64,000 bases of DNA from Paracoccus sp. (in: a-proteobacteria). Lineage in GTDB: Bacteria > Pseudomonadota > Alphaproteobacteria > Rhodobacterales > Rhodobacteraceae. A program made the position numbers and the translations under genes. Below are positions 27,154 to 35,846 of this stretch, one piece after another. Where the stretch lies: NCBI RefSeq assembly GCF_030538755.1, contig NZ_JAUNTJ010000012.1:1-64000 (forward strand), given 5' to 3'. How positions within the stretch are numbered: the stretch's first letter is position 1; every line of letters begins with the position of its first letter. The notes under the pieces were generated by a model. The model was not told the origin of the DNA and searched no databases. It saw nothing but the letters and a program-made list of their open reading frames with translations.

Positions 27154-28563
27154 ATGGTCTGGGTGATAGATCAGCTGAACACCATCTTCTGGGGCTATAT
27201 CCTGATCTATGGCCTGCTGGGCGTAGGTCTGTATCTGACGATCCGGCTGGGCTTTTTGCAGTTCCGCCACTTTGGCGAACTGTTTCGCTGCGTTCTGGGG
27301 TCCAGCCAGTCTGACAAGGACGGGATCTCGCCCTTTCAGGCGCTGACCGTTTCGCTGGCCAGTCGTGTCGGCACCGGCAATATCGCCGGGGTTGCGGTGG
27401 CGCTGACCCATGGCGGGCCGGGGGCGATTTTCTGGATGTGGATGGTGGCGCTGGTCGGCATGGCCACGGCCTATTCCGAATCGATGCTGGCGCAGCTTTA
27501 CAAGGTGCATGGCCCCGGCGGCATGTATCGCGGCGGCCCGGCCTATTACATCTCGCATGGTTTGAGGCTGCCTTGGCTGGGCGCGCTGTTCTCGGTCGCG
27601 CTGATTATCAGTTTCGGCCTGATTTTCAACGCCGTGCAGGCCAATTCCATTGCCGAGGCCATGACCGGCGTCACCGGCATCAGCAAGCTGTGGATCGGTC
27701 TGGGCGTCGCAGTTCTGGCTGGCATCATTATCTTTGGCGGTATTCCGCAAATCGCGCGCGTGGCCGAATTTGTGGTGCCTTTCATGGCGGGCGCTTATTT
27801 GCTGGCCGCGATCTGGGTGCTGACCACGAATTTCAGCGAAGTGCCCGGCATTCTGGGCCATATCGTGAAAAACGCCTTCGGGATCGAGCAGGCCGCATGG
27901 GGCACTGCTGGCGGTATCATGGCGGCGGCGCTGAACGGTATCCGGCGCGGGCTGTTCTCGAACGAGGCGGGCATGGGGTCGGCCCCCAATATCGCCGCTG
28001 TCGCCACGCCGAACCCGCATCATCCCTCCAGTCAGGGCTTTGTGCAGGCGCTTGGGGTCTTTATCGACACGATTCTGGTCTGCACCGCGACCGCCGTGAT
28101 GATCCTGCTGTCAGGCGCGATCCCGTCGGAAACCCTGACCGGAGTGGCGCTGACGCAGACGGCTCTGGGCGAACATTTCGGCAGCTTTGGGCATACGTTT
28201 GTGGCCGTGGCGATCTTCTTTTTCGCCTTTACCTCGATCATCGGGAATTATGCCTATGCTGAAAACTCGGTGATTTTTCTGGGGCATGGCAATCCGGCGA
28301 CTGTTACGGCGCTGCGCGTGGGGGTGATGGCCATGGTGGTCTGGGGCGCGGTTCAGGCCGTGGGGACGGTGTTCGATTTCGCCGATGCCTCGATGGGGGT
28401 GATGGCGACGATCAACCTGATCGCCGTGGTGCTGCTGTCGGGCACCGTCGCCGCCGTCACGCGCGATTATCTGCGCCAGCGGGCCGACGGGCGCGAGCCG
28501 GAATTCCGCGTCAGCGATCATCCGGGGATCGCCCCCGGCGTGGATCGCGGCATCTGGGGCTGA
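27154..28563 (+). CDS. Sodium/alanine (AGCS family) symporter
   Basis: 469 residues with about ten membrane helices. The family imports alanine or glycine with sodium. Diagnostic segments are SLASRVGTGNIAGVAVALT (sodium and substrate site region), GGPAYYISHG, RRGLFSNEAGMGSAPNIAA and the late AYAENSVIFLG. GGGGG lies 8 bases before the ATG. It is the last gene of the block between rplT and pheS. Whether it imports alanine, glycine or a D-amino acid cannot be read from the sequence. Confidence 0.92.
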   Translation: MVWVIDQLNTIFWGYILIYGLLGVGLYLTIRLGFLQFRHFGELFRCVLGSSQSDKDGISPFQALTVSLASRVGTGNIAGVAVALTHGGPGAIFWMWMVALVGMATAYSESMLAQLYKVHGPGGMYRGGPAYYISHGLRLPWLGALFSVALIISFGLIFNAVQANSIAEAMTGVTGISKLWIGLGVAVLAGIIIFGGIPQIARVAEFVVPFMAGAYLLAAIWVLTTNFSEVPGILGHIVKNAFGIEQAAWGTAGGIMAAALNGIRRGLFSNEAGMGSAPNIAAVATPNPHHPSSQGFVQALGVFIDTILVCTATAVMILLSGAIPSETLTGVALTQTALGEHFGSFGHTFVAVAIFFFAFTSIIGNYAYAENSVIFLGHGNPATVTALRVGVMAMVVWGAVQAVGTVFDFADASMGVMATINLIAVVLLSGTVAAVTRDYLRQRADGREPEFRVSDHPGIAPGVDRGIWG

Positions 28564-28597
28564 CCGGGGCCGCTGCGCCTTGATGCGGAACGAAATT

Positions 28598-28628
28598 GCG
28601 GGCGCGGCGGTCTTTTCGCCGCGCCCGC
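28598..28628 (+). other. Perfect 12-bp hairpin in the pheS leader
   Basis: GCGGGCGCGGCG (28598-28609) and CGCCGCGCCCGC (28617-28628) enclose GTCTTTT. No U run follows. It sits 40 bases before the pheS start, so it may terminate the AGCS transcript or act in control of pheS; see findings. Confidence 0.6.
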
Positions 28629-28667
28629 TGCATGATAACGCATCCTCCGACCGGAAAGGATGCTGAC

Positions 28668-29750
28668 ATGACCGACCTTGCCCCTCTGCGCCAGACCTGG
28701 CTGACCCGTATTGCCGACGCCACCGACCCTGCCGCGATCGAGGATGTGCGCGTCGCCGCCTTGGGCAAAAAGGGCGAAATCAGCCTGATGATGCGCGAAC
28801 TGGGCAAGATGACGCCCGAGGACCGCGCCACCGCCGGGGTTGCCCTGAACCAGTTGCGCGACGAGGTGGACGCCGCCCTGCGTGCCCGCAAGACCGCGCT
28901 GGAGGATGCGGCGCTGGACGCTCGTCTGGCGGGCGAGTGGCTGGACGTGACCCTGCCGGGCCGCCCGCGCCCGGCTGGCACCATCCACCCCGTGTCGCAG
29001 GTCATGGACGAAGTGACGACGATCTTTGCCGATATGGGTTTTGCCGTGGCCGAGGGGCCGCAGGTCGAATCCGACTGGTATAACTTTGACGCGCTGAACA
29101 TCGCCCCGGAACACCCGGCGCGGCAGGAACATGATACCTTTTTCATGGCGCGGGCCGAGGGCGATACCCGCCCGCCGCATGTGCTGCGCACCCACACCAG
29201 CCCGGTGCAGATCCGCGCCATGCAGGAACAGGGCGCGCCGATCCGCGTGATCGCGCCGGGCCGCGTCTATCGCATGGACATGGACCAGACCCACACCCCG
29301 ATGTTCCATCAGGTCGAGGGGCTGGCCATCGGTCGCGACATTTCCATGGCCAACCTGAAATGGACGCTGGAGGAATTCTGCCGCGCCTTTTTCGAGGTCG
29401 ATCAGGTCGAACTCCGCTTCCGCGCCAGCCATTTCCCCTTTACCGAGCCGTCAGCCGAGGTGGACATCCGCTGTAGCTGGGAAGGCGGCAAGCTGACCAT
29501 CGGCGAGGGGGATTCGTGGCTGGAAATCCTCGGCTCCGGCATGGTCCACCCCAAAGTGCTGGAGGCGGCGGGCGTGGACCCGACCGAATGGCAGGGCTTC
29601 GCCTTTGGCATGGGCATCGACCGCATCGCGATGCTGAAATACGGCATCCCTGATCTGCGCGCGTTCTTTGAAAGCGATCTGCGCTGGCTGCGGCATTATG
29701 GGTTCGCGGCGGGCGATGTGCCGAGTGTGGCCGGGGGGCTGTCGCGGTGA
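28668..29750 (+). CDS. pheS: Phenylalanyl-tRNA synthetase alpha subunit
   Basis: 360 residues. With PheT it charges tRNA-Phe as an alpha2-beta2 enzyme. The N-terminal coiled coil (roughly 1-90) is followed by the class II catalytic core: motif 1 [31 protein letters not shown], motif 2 [20 protein letters not shown] (20 residues shown), and motif 3 in [22 protein letters not shown] precedes the ATG at 28668. It is separated from pheT by about 640 bases holding a REP-associated transposase on the other strand. Confidence 0.97.
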   Translation: MTDLAPLRQTWLTRIADATDPAAIEDVRVAALGKKGEISLMMRELGKMTPEDRATAGVALNQLRDEVDAALRARKTALEDAALDARLAGEWLDVTLPGRPRPAGTIHPVSQVMDEVTTIFADMGFAVAEGPQVESDWYNFDALNIAPEHPARQEHDTFFMARAEGDTRPPHVLRTHTSPVQIRAMQEQGAPIRVIAPGRVYRMDMDQTHTPMFHQVEGLAIGRDISMANLKWTLEEFCRAFFEVDQVELRFRASHFPFTEPSAEVDIRCSWEGGKLTIGEGDSWLEILGSGMVHPKVLEAAGVDPTEWQGFAFGMGIDRIAMLKYGIPDLRAFFESDLRWLRHYGFAAGDVPSVAGGLSR

Positions 29751-29753
29751 TCT

Positions 29754-29812
29754 GTAGGGGGTGCGTGTGAACACGCACCCTACGGCGCGTAGGGTGTGTG
29801 CTTGCACGCACC
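29754..29812. repeat. Pair of REP-like palindromes
   Basis: Two palindromic units, 29754-29783 and 29789-29812, both start GTAGGG and contain GTGCGTG or GTGTGTG paired with CACGCACC-type sequence. The first forms a near-perfect stem with a 2-base bulge. They start 4 bases after the pheS stop codon. The second unit lies inside the 3' end of the transposase gene and encodes its last residues. Confidence 0.8.
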
Positions 29813-30286
29813 AATGACATTGCTCTGTGTCTCCCGGCGAAAGGATGAATACGGCCAATCCTCTGGCTGGCTCACAAGGCCATGCTTGACCGGGTTCCAC
29901 CAGCAATAGCGGATATGCGCAGTAAGATCGGCCTCGTCTCTGATATGGTGTTCCCAAAAGCGTCGCTGCCATAGCCCCCGCTCATTCCGCCTTATATGGC
30001 TGGCGCGGCGCGGCCCAATCGGCAAACTGCGTGAGAAGCGCGACTTGATAAGCCGCCAGCGCACGGAGTAATCTGTATCGTCGTCAGGCAGTTGCCAGAT
30101 ACAATGCATATGGTCGGGTAACACAACCCATGCAATGATCCCGAAAGGCCGCTCTGCCCGCGTCATCTGCACTGCCTGTCGGAGCGGTGCATTTTCATCG
30201 ACCAATATGCGGGAACTGCGCTGCGCCAGAGCAACGGTGAAGAAAATTGGGACGCCAGGCCGACGAGGACGGATATAACGCGACAT
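29780..30286 (-). CDS. REP-associated tyrosine transposase (RAYT, IS200-like Y1 family)
   Basis: 168 residues. LPDHMHCIWQLP holds the histidine pair (HMH) of the Y1 HUH nuclease, and IRYCWWNPVKHGLV holds the catalytic tyrosine and conserved basic residues; WPYSSF closes the domain. RAYTs cut and rejoin single-stranded REP sequences and are domesticated rather than self-mobile. The start MSRYIRPRRPG is typical; an ATG three codons upstream is possible. The gene ends inside one of the two adjacent REP-like units and is inserted, in opposite orientation, between pheS and pheT. Confidence 0.9.
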   Translation of the reverse strand: MSRYIRPRRPGVPIFFTVALAQRSSRILVDENAPLRQAVQMTRAERPFGIIAWVVLPDHMHCIWQLPDDDTDYSVRWRLIKSRFSRSLPIGPRRASHIRRNERGLWQRRFWEHHIRDEADLTAHIRYCWWNPVKHGLVSQPEDWPYSSFRRETQSNVIGACKHTPYAP

Positions 30287-30387
30287 GCCTGACATATAGC
30301 CGCATCACGTTAATAAAGCGTTTCGGCTCCCCTCTGGACGCTTTCATTATCCGGGGCTAATCACGGGGCAACCAAAAGGAGCCGTAA

Positions 30388-32775
30388 ATGAAATTCACCC
30401 TCTCCTGGCTCAAAGAGCATCTCGACACCACCGCCACCGTCTCGGAAATCGCCGAGGCGCTGACCGATCTTGGCCTTGAGGTCGAGGACATCATCGACCC
30501 GGCGGCCAGGCTGGCGGGCTTTACCATCGCGCGGATCGCTCATGCGGAACAGCACCCGGATGCTGACCGGCTGCGGGTGCTGCGTGTGGAAACGGATGAG
30601 GGCGAAAAGCAGATCGTTTGCGGTGCGCCGAATGCGCGGGCAGGGCTGGTTGGTGTGCTGGCCAAGCCGGGCGATTATGTTCCCGGCATCGACACCACCC
30701 TGTCGGTCGGTAAAATCCGCGGCGTGGAAAGCCACGGCATGATGGCCAGCGAACGCGAGCTGGAACTGTCTGACGAACATGACGGCATCATCGAGTTGCC
30801 CTCGGGCGCGGTCGGGCAGCGGTTTACCGATTGGCTGGCGGAACATGCGCCCGAAAAGATCGACCCGATGATCCATATCAAGATCACGCCGAACCGCCCC
30901 GACGCGCTTGGCGTGCGGGGGATCGCGCGTGATCTGGCGGCGCGGGGGCTTGGGGTGCTGAAACCTTTGGCCGATGTATCGGTCGAGGGGCGGTTTGACA
31001 GCCCGATTGGCGTCAGCATTGCGCCTGAAATTGCTGAAAAGGCGCCGTTTTTCGCGGGTCGTGTGGTGCGCGGCGTCAAGAATGGGTCGTCGCCTGACTG
31101 GTTGCAGCAGCGGCTGCGGGCCATTGGTTTGCGCCCCATTAGCACTCTGGTCGATATTACCAACCTGTTCACCTATGACCTGAACAGGCCGCTGCATGTC
31201 TTTGATGTTGGCCGCATTTCTGGCGGGCTTAAGCTGCGCGCCGCGAAGGCGGGCGAACAGGTGACGGCGCTGGACGATAAGACCTACAGCCTGCCGGAAG
31301 GTGCCGTGGTGATCTGCGACGATCACGGGCCGGACAGTATCGCGGGGGTGATGGGCGGCGCGCGCTCGGGCAGTCAGGGGGACACGACGGATGTCTTTAT
31401 CGAGGCGGCCTATTTCGACCCGATCAGCATCGCCGCGACAGGGCGGGCGCTGAAGATCAACTCGGATGCGCGTTATCGCTTTGAACGCGGCATCGACCCG
31501 GCCTTTACGCTGGAGGGGCTGGATCGCGCGACGCAAATGGTGATCGACCTTTGCGGCGGCGAGCCGTCGCATGTTGTGACGGCGGGCGCGGTGCCCGACA
31601 AGACCCGCGCCTATCGGCTGGACCCCGCGCGCACGGCCAGCCTCGTCGGGCTGGATATTCCGGCAGATGTTCAACGCAAGACGCTGGAATCGCTTGGATT
31701 CACCATGGATGGCGATATGGCGCAGGTGCCAAGCTGGCGCCCCGACATTCTGGGAGAGGCCGATCTGGTCGAAGAGATCGCCCGGATCGCCAGCCTGACC
31801 AGATTGCAGGGCAAGCCGCTGCCGCGCCCGCGCCCGGGCGTGCCGCGCCCGGTGCTGACGCCCTTGCAAGTTCGCGAAAAGGCCGCGCGGCGGATGGCGG
31901 CAAGCCTTGGCTATAATGAATGCGTTACCTACAGCTTTATCAGCGCGGATCAGGCGACGTTGTTTGGCGGCGGGGCTGATGCGGTGCGGGTTGATAACCC
32001 GATTTCCTCGGAAATGACCCATCTGCGGCCGGATTTGCTGCCGGGCTTGCTGGCAGCGGCGGCGCGCAATCAGGCGCGCGGCTTTGCCGATCTGGCGCTG
32101 TTCGAGGTTGGCCCGGTCTTTTCGGGTGGTGAGCCGGGCGATCAGGCGCTGCAACTGGCTGGCCTGCTGGTCGGTGCGACGGCACCGCGCGATCCGTTCG
32201 GCTCTCGCCGCAAGGTTGATCTGTATGATGCCAAGGCCGATGTCGAGGCGCTGCTGTCGGCCATCGGCGCTCCGGCCAAGGCGCAGATCAACCGCAAGCT
32301 GGACGGCTGGTGGCATCCGGGCCGGGCGGGGAATATTGCTTTGGGTCCGAATGTTCTGGCGACATTCGGCGAGTTGCACCCGCGCGTGCTGAAGGCGATG
32401 GATGTCAAAGGTCCGGCAGTGGCCTTTACCCTGCATATCGCCGCTGTGCCTTTCCCGAAAACGCGCACTCCGGCACGGCCCGCGCTGGATAGCTCGGGCT
32501 TGCAAGCGGTCGAGCGGGACTTTGCCTTTGTCGTCGATGCGCAGGTCGAGGCGCTGACATTGGTTAATGCCGCAGCGGGGGCGGACAAGGCGCTGATCGA
32601 AAAAGTCAGCGTGTTCGACCAGTTCACCGGGCTGGACGGCGGTCAGAAATCCATTGCGATTACCGCCCGGCTGCAACCACGCGACAAGACCCTGACCGAT
32701 GCCGAGATCGAGGCCGTCAGCGCCAAGATCATCGACAAGGTGACAAAGGCGACCGGCGGCAGTTTGCGGACATGA
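30388..32775 (+). CDS. pheT: Phenylalanyl-tRNA synthetase beta subunit
   Basis: 795 residues, the full length. Domain order as in the family: N-terminal EMAP-like tRNA-binding domain (AHAEQHPDADRLRVLRV, IVCGAPNARAG), B3/4 editing region (RPISTLVDITNLFTYDLNRP), B5, the inactive synthetase-like core, and a C-terminal ferredoxin-fold anticodon-binding domain ending KVTKATGGSLRT. AAAAGGAG precedes the ATG. It presumably has its own promoter, because the opposite-strand transposase separates it from pheS. Confidence 0.97.
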   Translation: MKFTLSWLKEHLDTTATVSEIAEALTDLGLEVEDIIDPAARLAGFTIARIAHAEQHPDADRLRVLRVETDEGEKQIVCGAPNARAGLVGVLAKPGDYVPGIDTTLSVGKIRGVESHGMMASERELELSDEHDGIIELPSGAVGQRFTDWLAEHAPEKIDPMIHIKITPNRPDALGVRGIARDLAARGLGVLKPLADVSVEGRFDSPIGVSIAPEIAEKAPFFAGRVVRGVKNGSSPDWLQQRLRAIGLRPISTLVDITNLFTYDLNRPLHVFDVGRISGGLKLRAAKAGEQVTALDDKTYSLPEGAVVICDDHGPDSIAGVMGGARSGSQGDTTDVFIEAAYFDPISIAATGRALKINSDARYRFERGIDPAFTLEGLDRATQMVIDLCGGEPSHVVTAGAVPDKTRAYRLDPARTASLVGLDIPADVQRKTLESLGFTMDGDMAQVPSWRPDILGEADLVEEIARIASLTRLQGKPLPRPRPGVPRPVLTPLQVREKAARRMAASLGYNECVTYSFISADQATLFGGGADAVRVDNPISSEMTHLRPDLLPGLLAAAARNQARGFADLALFEVGPVFSGGEPGDQALQLAGLLVGATAPRDPFGSRRKVDLYDAKADVEALLSAIGAPAKAQINRKLDGWWHPGRAGNIALGPNVLATFGELHPRVLKAMDVKGPAVAFTLHIAAVPFPKTRTPARPALDSSGLQAVERDFAFVVDAQVEALTLVNAAAGADKALIEKVSVFDQFTGLDGGQKSIAITARLQPRDKTLTDAEIEAVSAKIIDKVTKATGGSLRT

Positions 32776-32778
32776 GAA

Positions 32779-32798
32779 AGGGGGCGCTCGCGCCCCCT
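32779..32798 (+). terminator. Hairpin after pheT
   Basis: AGGGGGCG and CGCCCCCT form an 8-bp stem with loop CTCG, 3 bases after the pheT stop codon, followed by CTTGGCC rather than a clean T run. A second short stem TTGGCC-TGC-GGCCAA comes next. It lies between convergent pheT and lpxK. Confidence 0.6.
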
Positions 32799-32832
32799 CT
32801 TGGCCTGCGGCCAATTCACCCCCTGAGGATAT

Positions 32833-33819
32833 TTAGGGACCAAAGATGCCGGCTTGGGTCAGGAGTTTGTCCAGCGCTGTGTTCAGGGGCGTGGGGTCGT
32901 TCAGTTCCAGCCGCACGGGCAGTGCCAGCACCTTGGGGCGGAAGCTGCGGGGCAGGCGCACGGCGTCTTTTTCTGTCGTCACCAGTTGCGCCCCCAGCAA
33001 GCGGGATTCAGTTTCCAGACGGGTCAGCAGGGCGGGGGTGAAGGGCTGGTGATCGTCCAGCGCCTCGGCTCGTGCGATGTCTGCGCCCAGAGTGCGCAGG
33101 GTGGCAAAGAATTTTTCCGGGTGGCCGATTCCGGCAAAGGCCAGCACTCTGTGCCCCTGCCAGTCGATGCCGGTCTGGAGTGGCGTCAGCCTGCCATGCA
33201 GCAGCGGGGGGGCTTTGGTCGGGGGGCTGAAGCCATCGCCGATTGCCAGCAGCAGATCGGCGCGGGCCAGCCCGGTTTGAACCGGTTCGCGCAGCGGGCC
33301 GGCGGGCAGGCACATGCCGTTGCCGAACCCTTTGGCGGCATCGACCACGATCAGTGACAGGTCATGGGCCAGCGATCCATCCTGAAAGCCATCATCCAGC
33401 ACGATGGCCTGCGCGCCTGCCGCAACGGCGGCCTGTGTGGTCGCCAGCCGGTCCTTGCCGACCCAGACCGGCCCGAAGGCTGCGATCAGCAAGGGTTCGT
33501 CGCCGGTCAGGGCGGTATCGTGCGAACGTTCGTCCACGCGCAGGGGGGCGGTTGCCTGTCCGCCATAGCCGCGGGACACGACATGCGCCGCCACGCCGCG
33601 TGTCTGCAAAAGCTGCATCAGATGGATCACGGTCGGCGTTTTTCCGGTGCCGCCTGCGTTCAGATTGCCGACGCAGATCACCGGCACCTCCAGCCGGTTC
33701 CGCGCCCCCCGAGCCAATCGGCGCGATGTTCCTGCGGCGTAAAGCGCGCCCAAGGGTGACAGCAGGCGGGCCGCCCATGTTGGCGGGGAGCGATACCAAA
33801 AGCGGGGAGGGCGGGTCAT
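32833..33819 (-). CDS. lpxK: Tetraacyldisaccharide 4'-kinase
   Basis: 328 residues. It phosphorylates the lipid A disaccharide precursor at the inner face of the cytoplasmic membrane. [12 protein letters not shown] contains the Walker A loop (55-61), preceded by [17 protein letters not shown] and [10 protein letters not shown] (with the aspartates of the active site) are family signatures, and the hydrophobic N-terminus ([20 protein letters not shown]) anchors it. Its ATG overlaps the waaA stop by 4 bases; a much longer in-frame start inside waaA is not credible. Third gene of a DUF4170-waaA-lpxK operon. Confidence 0.95.
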   Translation of the reverse strand: MTRPPRFWYRSPPTWAARLLSPLGALYAAGTSRRLARGARNRLEVPVICVGNLNAGGTGKTPTVIHLMQLLQTRGVAAHVVSRGYGGQATAPLRVDERSHDTALTGDEPLLIAAFGPVWVGKDRLATTQAAVAAGAQAIVLDDGFQDGSLAHDLSLIVVDAAKGFGNGMCLPAGPLREPVQTGLARADLLLAIGDGFSPPTKAPPLLHGRLTPLQTGIDWQGHRVLAFAGIGHPEKFFATLRTLGADIARAEALDDHQPFTPALLTRLETESRLLGAQLVTTEKDAVRLPRSFRPKVLALPVRLELNDPTPLNTALDKLLTQAGIFGP

Positions 33820-34997
33820 GTGGGCGCTCTTTCGTGGATCAGGTCCAGCACGGGCTGCGCAATTTGCCGTGCAACCACTGCGCCGCCGGTGCTGACTGTC
33901 CATGCGTGGCCAGCCAGCCGCGCGGCCAGCTCGGGCTGGATCAGGTCGGCCACCGCATCGGCCAATCCGGCGGCATCGCGCACGCTGCGGCTGGCCCCGG
34001 CGCCGTCCAGCTGTCGCCACTCGGTTTCAAAGGCACCGATGGCCGGGCCGCGGATGATGGCCGATCCAAGTGCCGCAGGTTCAAAGGGATGGCGCGCCTC
34101 GCCATCGCGGCCAGACAGGGTGCCGCCCATGAAACTGACCTGAGCCAGCCGATACCACAGGCCGATTTCCTGCATATCCTCGGCCACGAGAACCTGAACC
34201 TCGCTTGTCGGGTCTTCTTCGTCGTTGCGCCGTGCGACGGCCAGACCGCTGGTTTCCAGCGCGTCCGCCAGCGATGCCGCGCGTTCGGCGCGATTGGGCA
34301 CAAAGATCAGCAACGCCCGGTGCGATTGGCGCAGGGCGGCGCGGTGAGCCTCGATCACGGCCTGTTCTTCGGCCAGGGGGACAGATGCGGCCAGCCAGAT
34401 CAGGCGCCCGCGCAACATGGTGGCCAGTGCCATGCGTTCCGCCTCGACACAGGGTAGGGGGTCGTGGATTTCGGCGACTGGCCCGGTCAGCCGCAGGCGG
34501 GCCTCGGCCACGCTCAGCAGCCGTGCGGCATCGCGCGAAGGTTGGTCGGCGACCATGACAAGGGTCAGCGATGACATCAAACGCCGCTGCATCCCGCCCG
34601 AGAGCGTCCACCCCGAGGTGTTGGCGTTGATCTGCGCCTCGATCAGGATCACGGGGATATTGGCGCGTGTCGCGGCGTCGATCAGCGCGGGGGGCAGGGC
34701 GTCACCGAACAACAGCACCGCAGAGGGCCGGGCGTTGGTGATGAACTGCGGCGCGGCCACCGGATCGTCGCTGAAATCCGGCACATTATCCTGCCCCGGC
34801 AAGATCAGCCGGATGTCCGGGGCCATCAGGCGCATCGCCTCGGTCACGCGGCGGATGGCCGGGCGTGTGCCAGTGCCGGGGCAGAGGACGATCAGCGGGC
34901 CGTCGCCCGAGGGCAAGTCGTATGGGTCCAGCCGGGCAGCGGGGCGGTTGCGCAGGTGCAGCCACAGCCCCAAGGCACCCAGCCCCGCCCGCGACAT
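33816..34997 (-). CDS. waaA: 3-deoxy-D-manno-octulosonic acid (Kdo) transferase
   Basis: 393 residues. It adds Kdo to lipid A precursors at the cytoplasmic membrane. Although diverged from E. coli WaaA, it keeps GT-B fold landmarks: [17 protein letters not shown] (the N-ANTS region), [33 protein letters not shown] (the W-A-S-x-P/T block before the nucleotide-binding half) and [21 protein letters not shown] near the C-terminus. It is about 30 residues shorter than typical homologues, lacking part of the N-terminal hydrophobic anchor. Overlaps lpxK downstream and touches the DUF4170 gene upstream, so the three are coupled. Confidence 0.88.
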   Translation of the reverse strand: MSRAGLGALGLWLHLRNRPAARLDPYDLPSGDGPLIVLCPGTGTRPAIRRVTEAMRLMAPDIRLILPGQDNVPDFSDDPVAAPQFITNARPSAVLLFGDALPPALIDAATRANIPVILIEAQINANTSGWTLSGGMQRRLMSSLTLVMVADQPSRDAARLLSVAEARLRLTGPVAEIHDPLPCVEAERMALATMLRGRLIWLAASVPLAEEQAVIEAHRAALRQSHRALLIFVPNRAERAASLADALETSGLAVARRNDEEDPTSEVQVLVAEDMQEIGLWYRLAQVSFMGGTLSGRDGEARHPFEPAALGSAIIRGPAIGAFETEWRQLDGAGASRSVRDAAGLADAVADLIQPELAARLAGHAWTVSTGGAVVARQIAQPVLDLIHERAPT

Positions 34998-35242
34998 CAG
35001 ATTCCCAGTTCTGCGGTCGGGCTGTTTTGCTGTGCCTCGTCCGTCAGGCGGTGCAGGTGGGCGATGAAATAGCGGGTCGAGGCGCTGTCAACGGTTCGCT
35101 GTGCCTCGGCCTTCCATGCGTCGAAGGCCAGTGCGTAGTTGGGATAGATCCCGACGACATGAATATCTTTCGTGTCCTGGAATTCGGTGCTTTGTGTATC
35201 GACCAGTTCGCCGCCGAACACGAGATGAAGTCTTTGGGTCAT
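34997..35242 (-). CDS. DUF4170 domain protein
   Basis: 81 residues, soluble. The pattern RLHLVFGGEL...HVVGIYPNYALAFDAWKA and RYFIAHLHRL identifies the DUF4170 family, found in alphaproteobacteria next to Kdo and lipid A genes. Function unknown; the conserved linkage suggests a role in lipopolysaccharide assembly or its control. Its stop shares one base with the waaA start (TGATG arrangement), so translation is coupled. Confidence 0.85.
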   Translation of the reverse strand: MTQRLHLVFGGELVDTQSTEFQDTKDIHVVGIYPNYALAFDAWKAEAQRTVDSASTRYFIAHLHRLTDEAQQNSPTAELGI

Positions 35243-35343
35243 GGTTGGTCCTGTTTGGGTCGTGGGGCGACATTAGCGCGTTGATGTTTCGAACCCAAGG
35301 GGTCTGAATAGCGGCTTTGATTAAAATGCTGCGGGTAATTGCT

Positions 35344-35372
35344 TTGCCCCGAATCGTCCTTTGCGCTAGATC
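35344..35372 (+). promoter_or_regulatory. Promoter-like element of candidate sRNA
   Basis: TTGCCC and TAGATC separated by 17 bases. The -10 element overlaps TTTGCGCTA, which is part of the operator-like motif seen before pyk and the MFS gene, in the other orientation. Confidence 0.35.
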
Positions 35373-35378
35373 GGTGTT

Positions 35379-35498
35379 GCGACGGCAGAAAGCCAGTCAA
35401 CGAAATCTGAACTCTGATGCGTGTGGTGGTATGGGGCACGCTGGGGGTGAAGGGTTCCGGCTGACACTGGGGCGGTCGGAACCCTTCGTTTTAATTTT
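35379..35498 (+). ncRNA. Candidate small RNA of about 120 nt
   Basis: An intrinsic terminator of textbook quality stands alone in the intergenic region on the plus strand, with no plus-strand gene upstream for more than 2 kb (pheT ends at 32775). A promoter-like pair ends at 35372, which predicts a transcript from about 35379. It does not match 6S, 4.5S, tmRNA or RNase P features that I know. A 15-codon frame (35417-35464) lies within it and stops in the terminator loop, which may be chance. Confidence 0.45.
35449..35498 (+). terminator. Orphan intrinsic terminator
   Basis: GAAGGGTTCCG (35449-35459) and CGGAACCCTTC (35477-35487) form a perfect 11-bp stem with a 17-base loop, followed by GTTTTAATTTT. 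Confidence 0.85.
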
Positions 35499-35846
35499 GC
35501 GGCGTTATTGGGTGGCCGCTGGCTTGATGGTTGCTGCACACCGGGCTGGTTGTATCGGGGCAACGGGCAGGGTGGGCGTGCTGACTGCTTACACGATGTA
35601 GTGACGCGCGATTTTGGCGCGGGCAGGGGGGCATTTCGCCGGATGCGCGTCGAGTGGCTGGCGCGTTGATTGGCTCGATCAAGCTCGCTGGGGGGCTTGC
35701 GCAGCACGATTGCCGGGAACGGGCGCAACCGGGAACAGGCGATGGCGCGCAGATATTATCTGGCTTGGCCTGTGCAGCTTGGGCTGATCCCTGCACAACG
35801 CCTCCGTGCGGCATGATCCCCCGTGCAGCATGGTTCCGGCTGCCGA

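Larger units (their letters stand above)
35243..35846. other. 604-base intergenic region without a credible protein gene
   Basis: The left half holds the DUF4170 promoter region and, on the plus strand, a promoter-like pair, a candidate small RNA and a strong terminator (separate entries). The right half (about 35500-35846) holds several short repeats of GTGCAGC/GTGCGGCATGATCC and no frame with recognisable protein features. Confidence 0.6.

Noticed and set aside
30361..32814. 817-codon frame antisense to pheT
   Set aside because: Shadow frame; pheT shows all expected domains.
35417..35464. 15-codon leader peptide with attenuator
   Set aside because: No plus-strand gene lies downstream for it to control, and it is not enriched in any one amino acid.
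35666..35682. FNR-type site TTGAT...ATCAA
   Set aside because: The half-sites are 7 bases apart instead of 4, and no suitably placed gene start is downstream.
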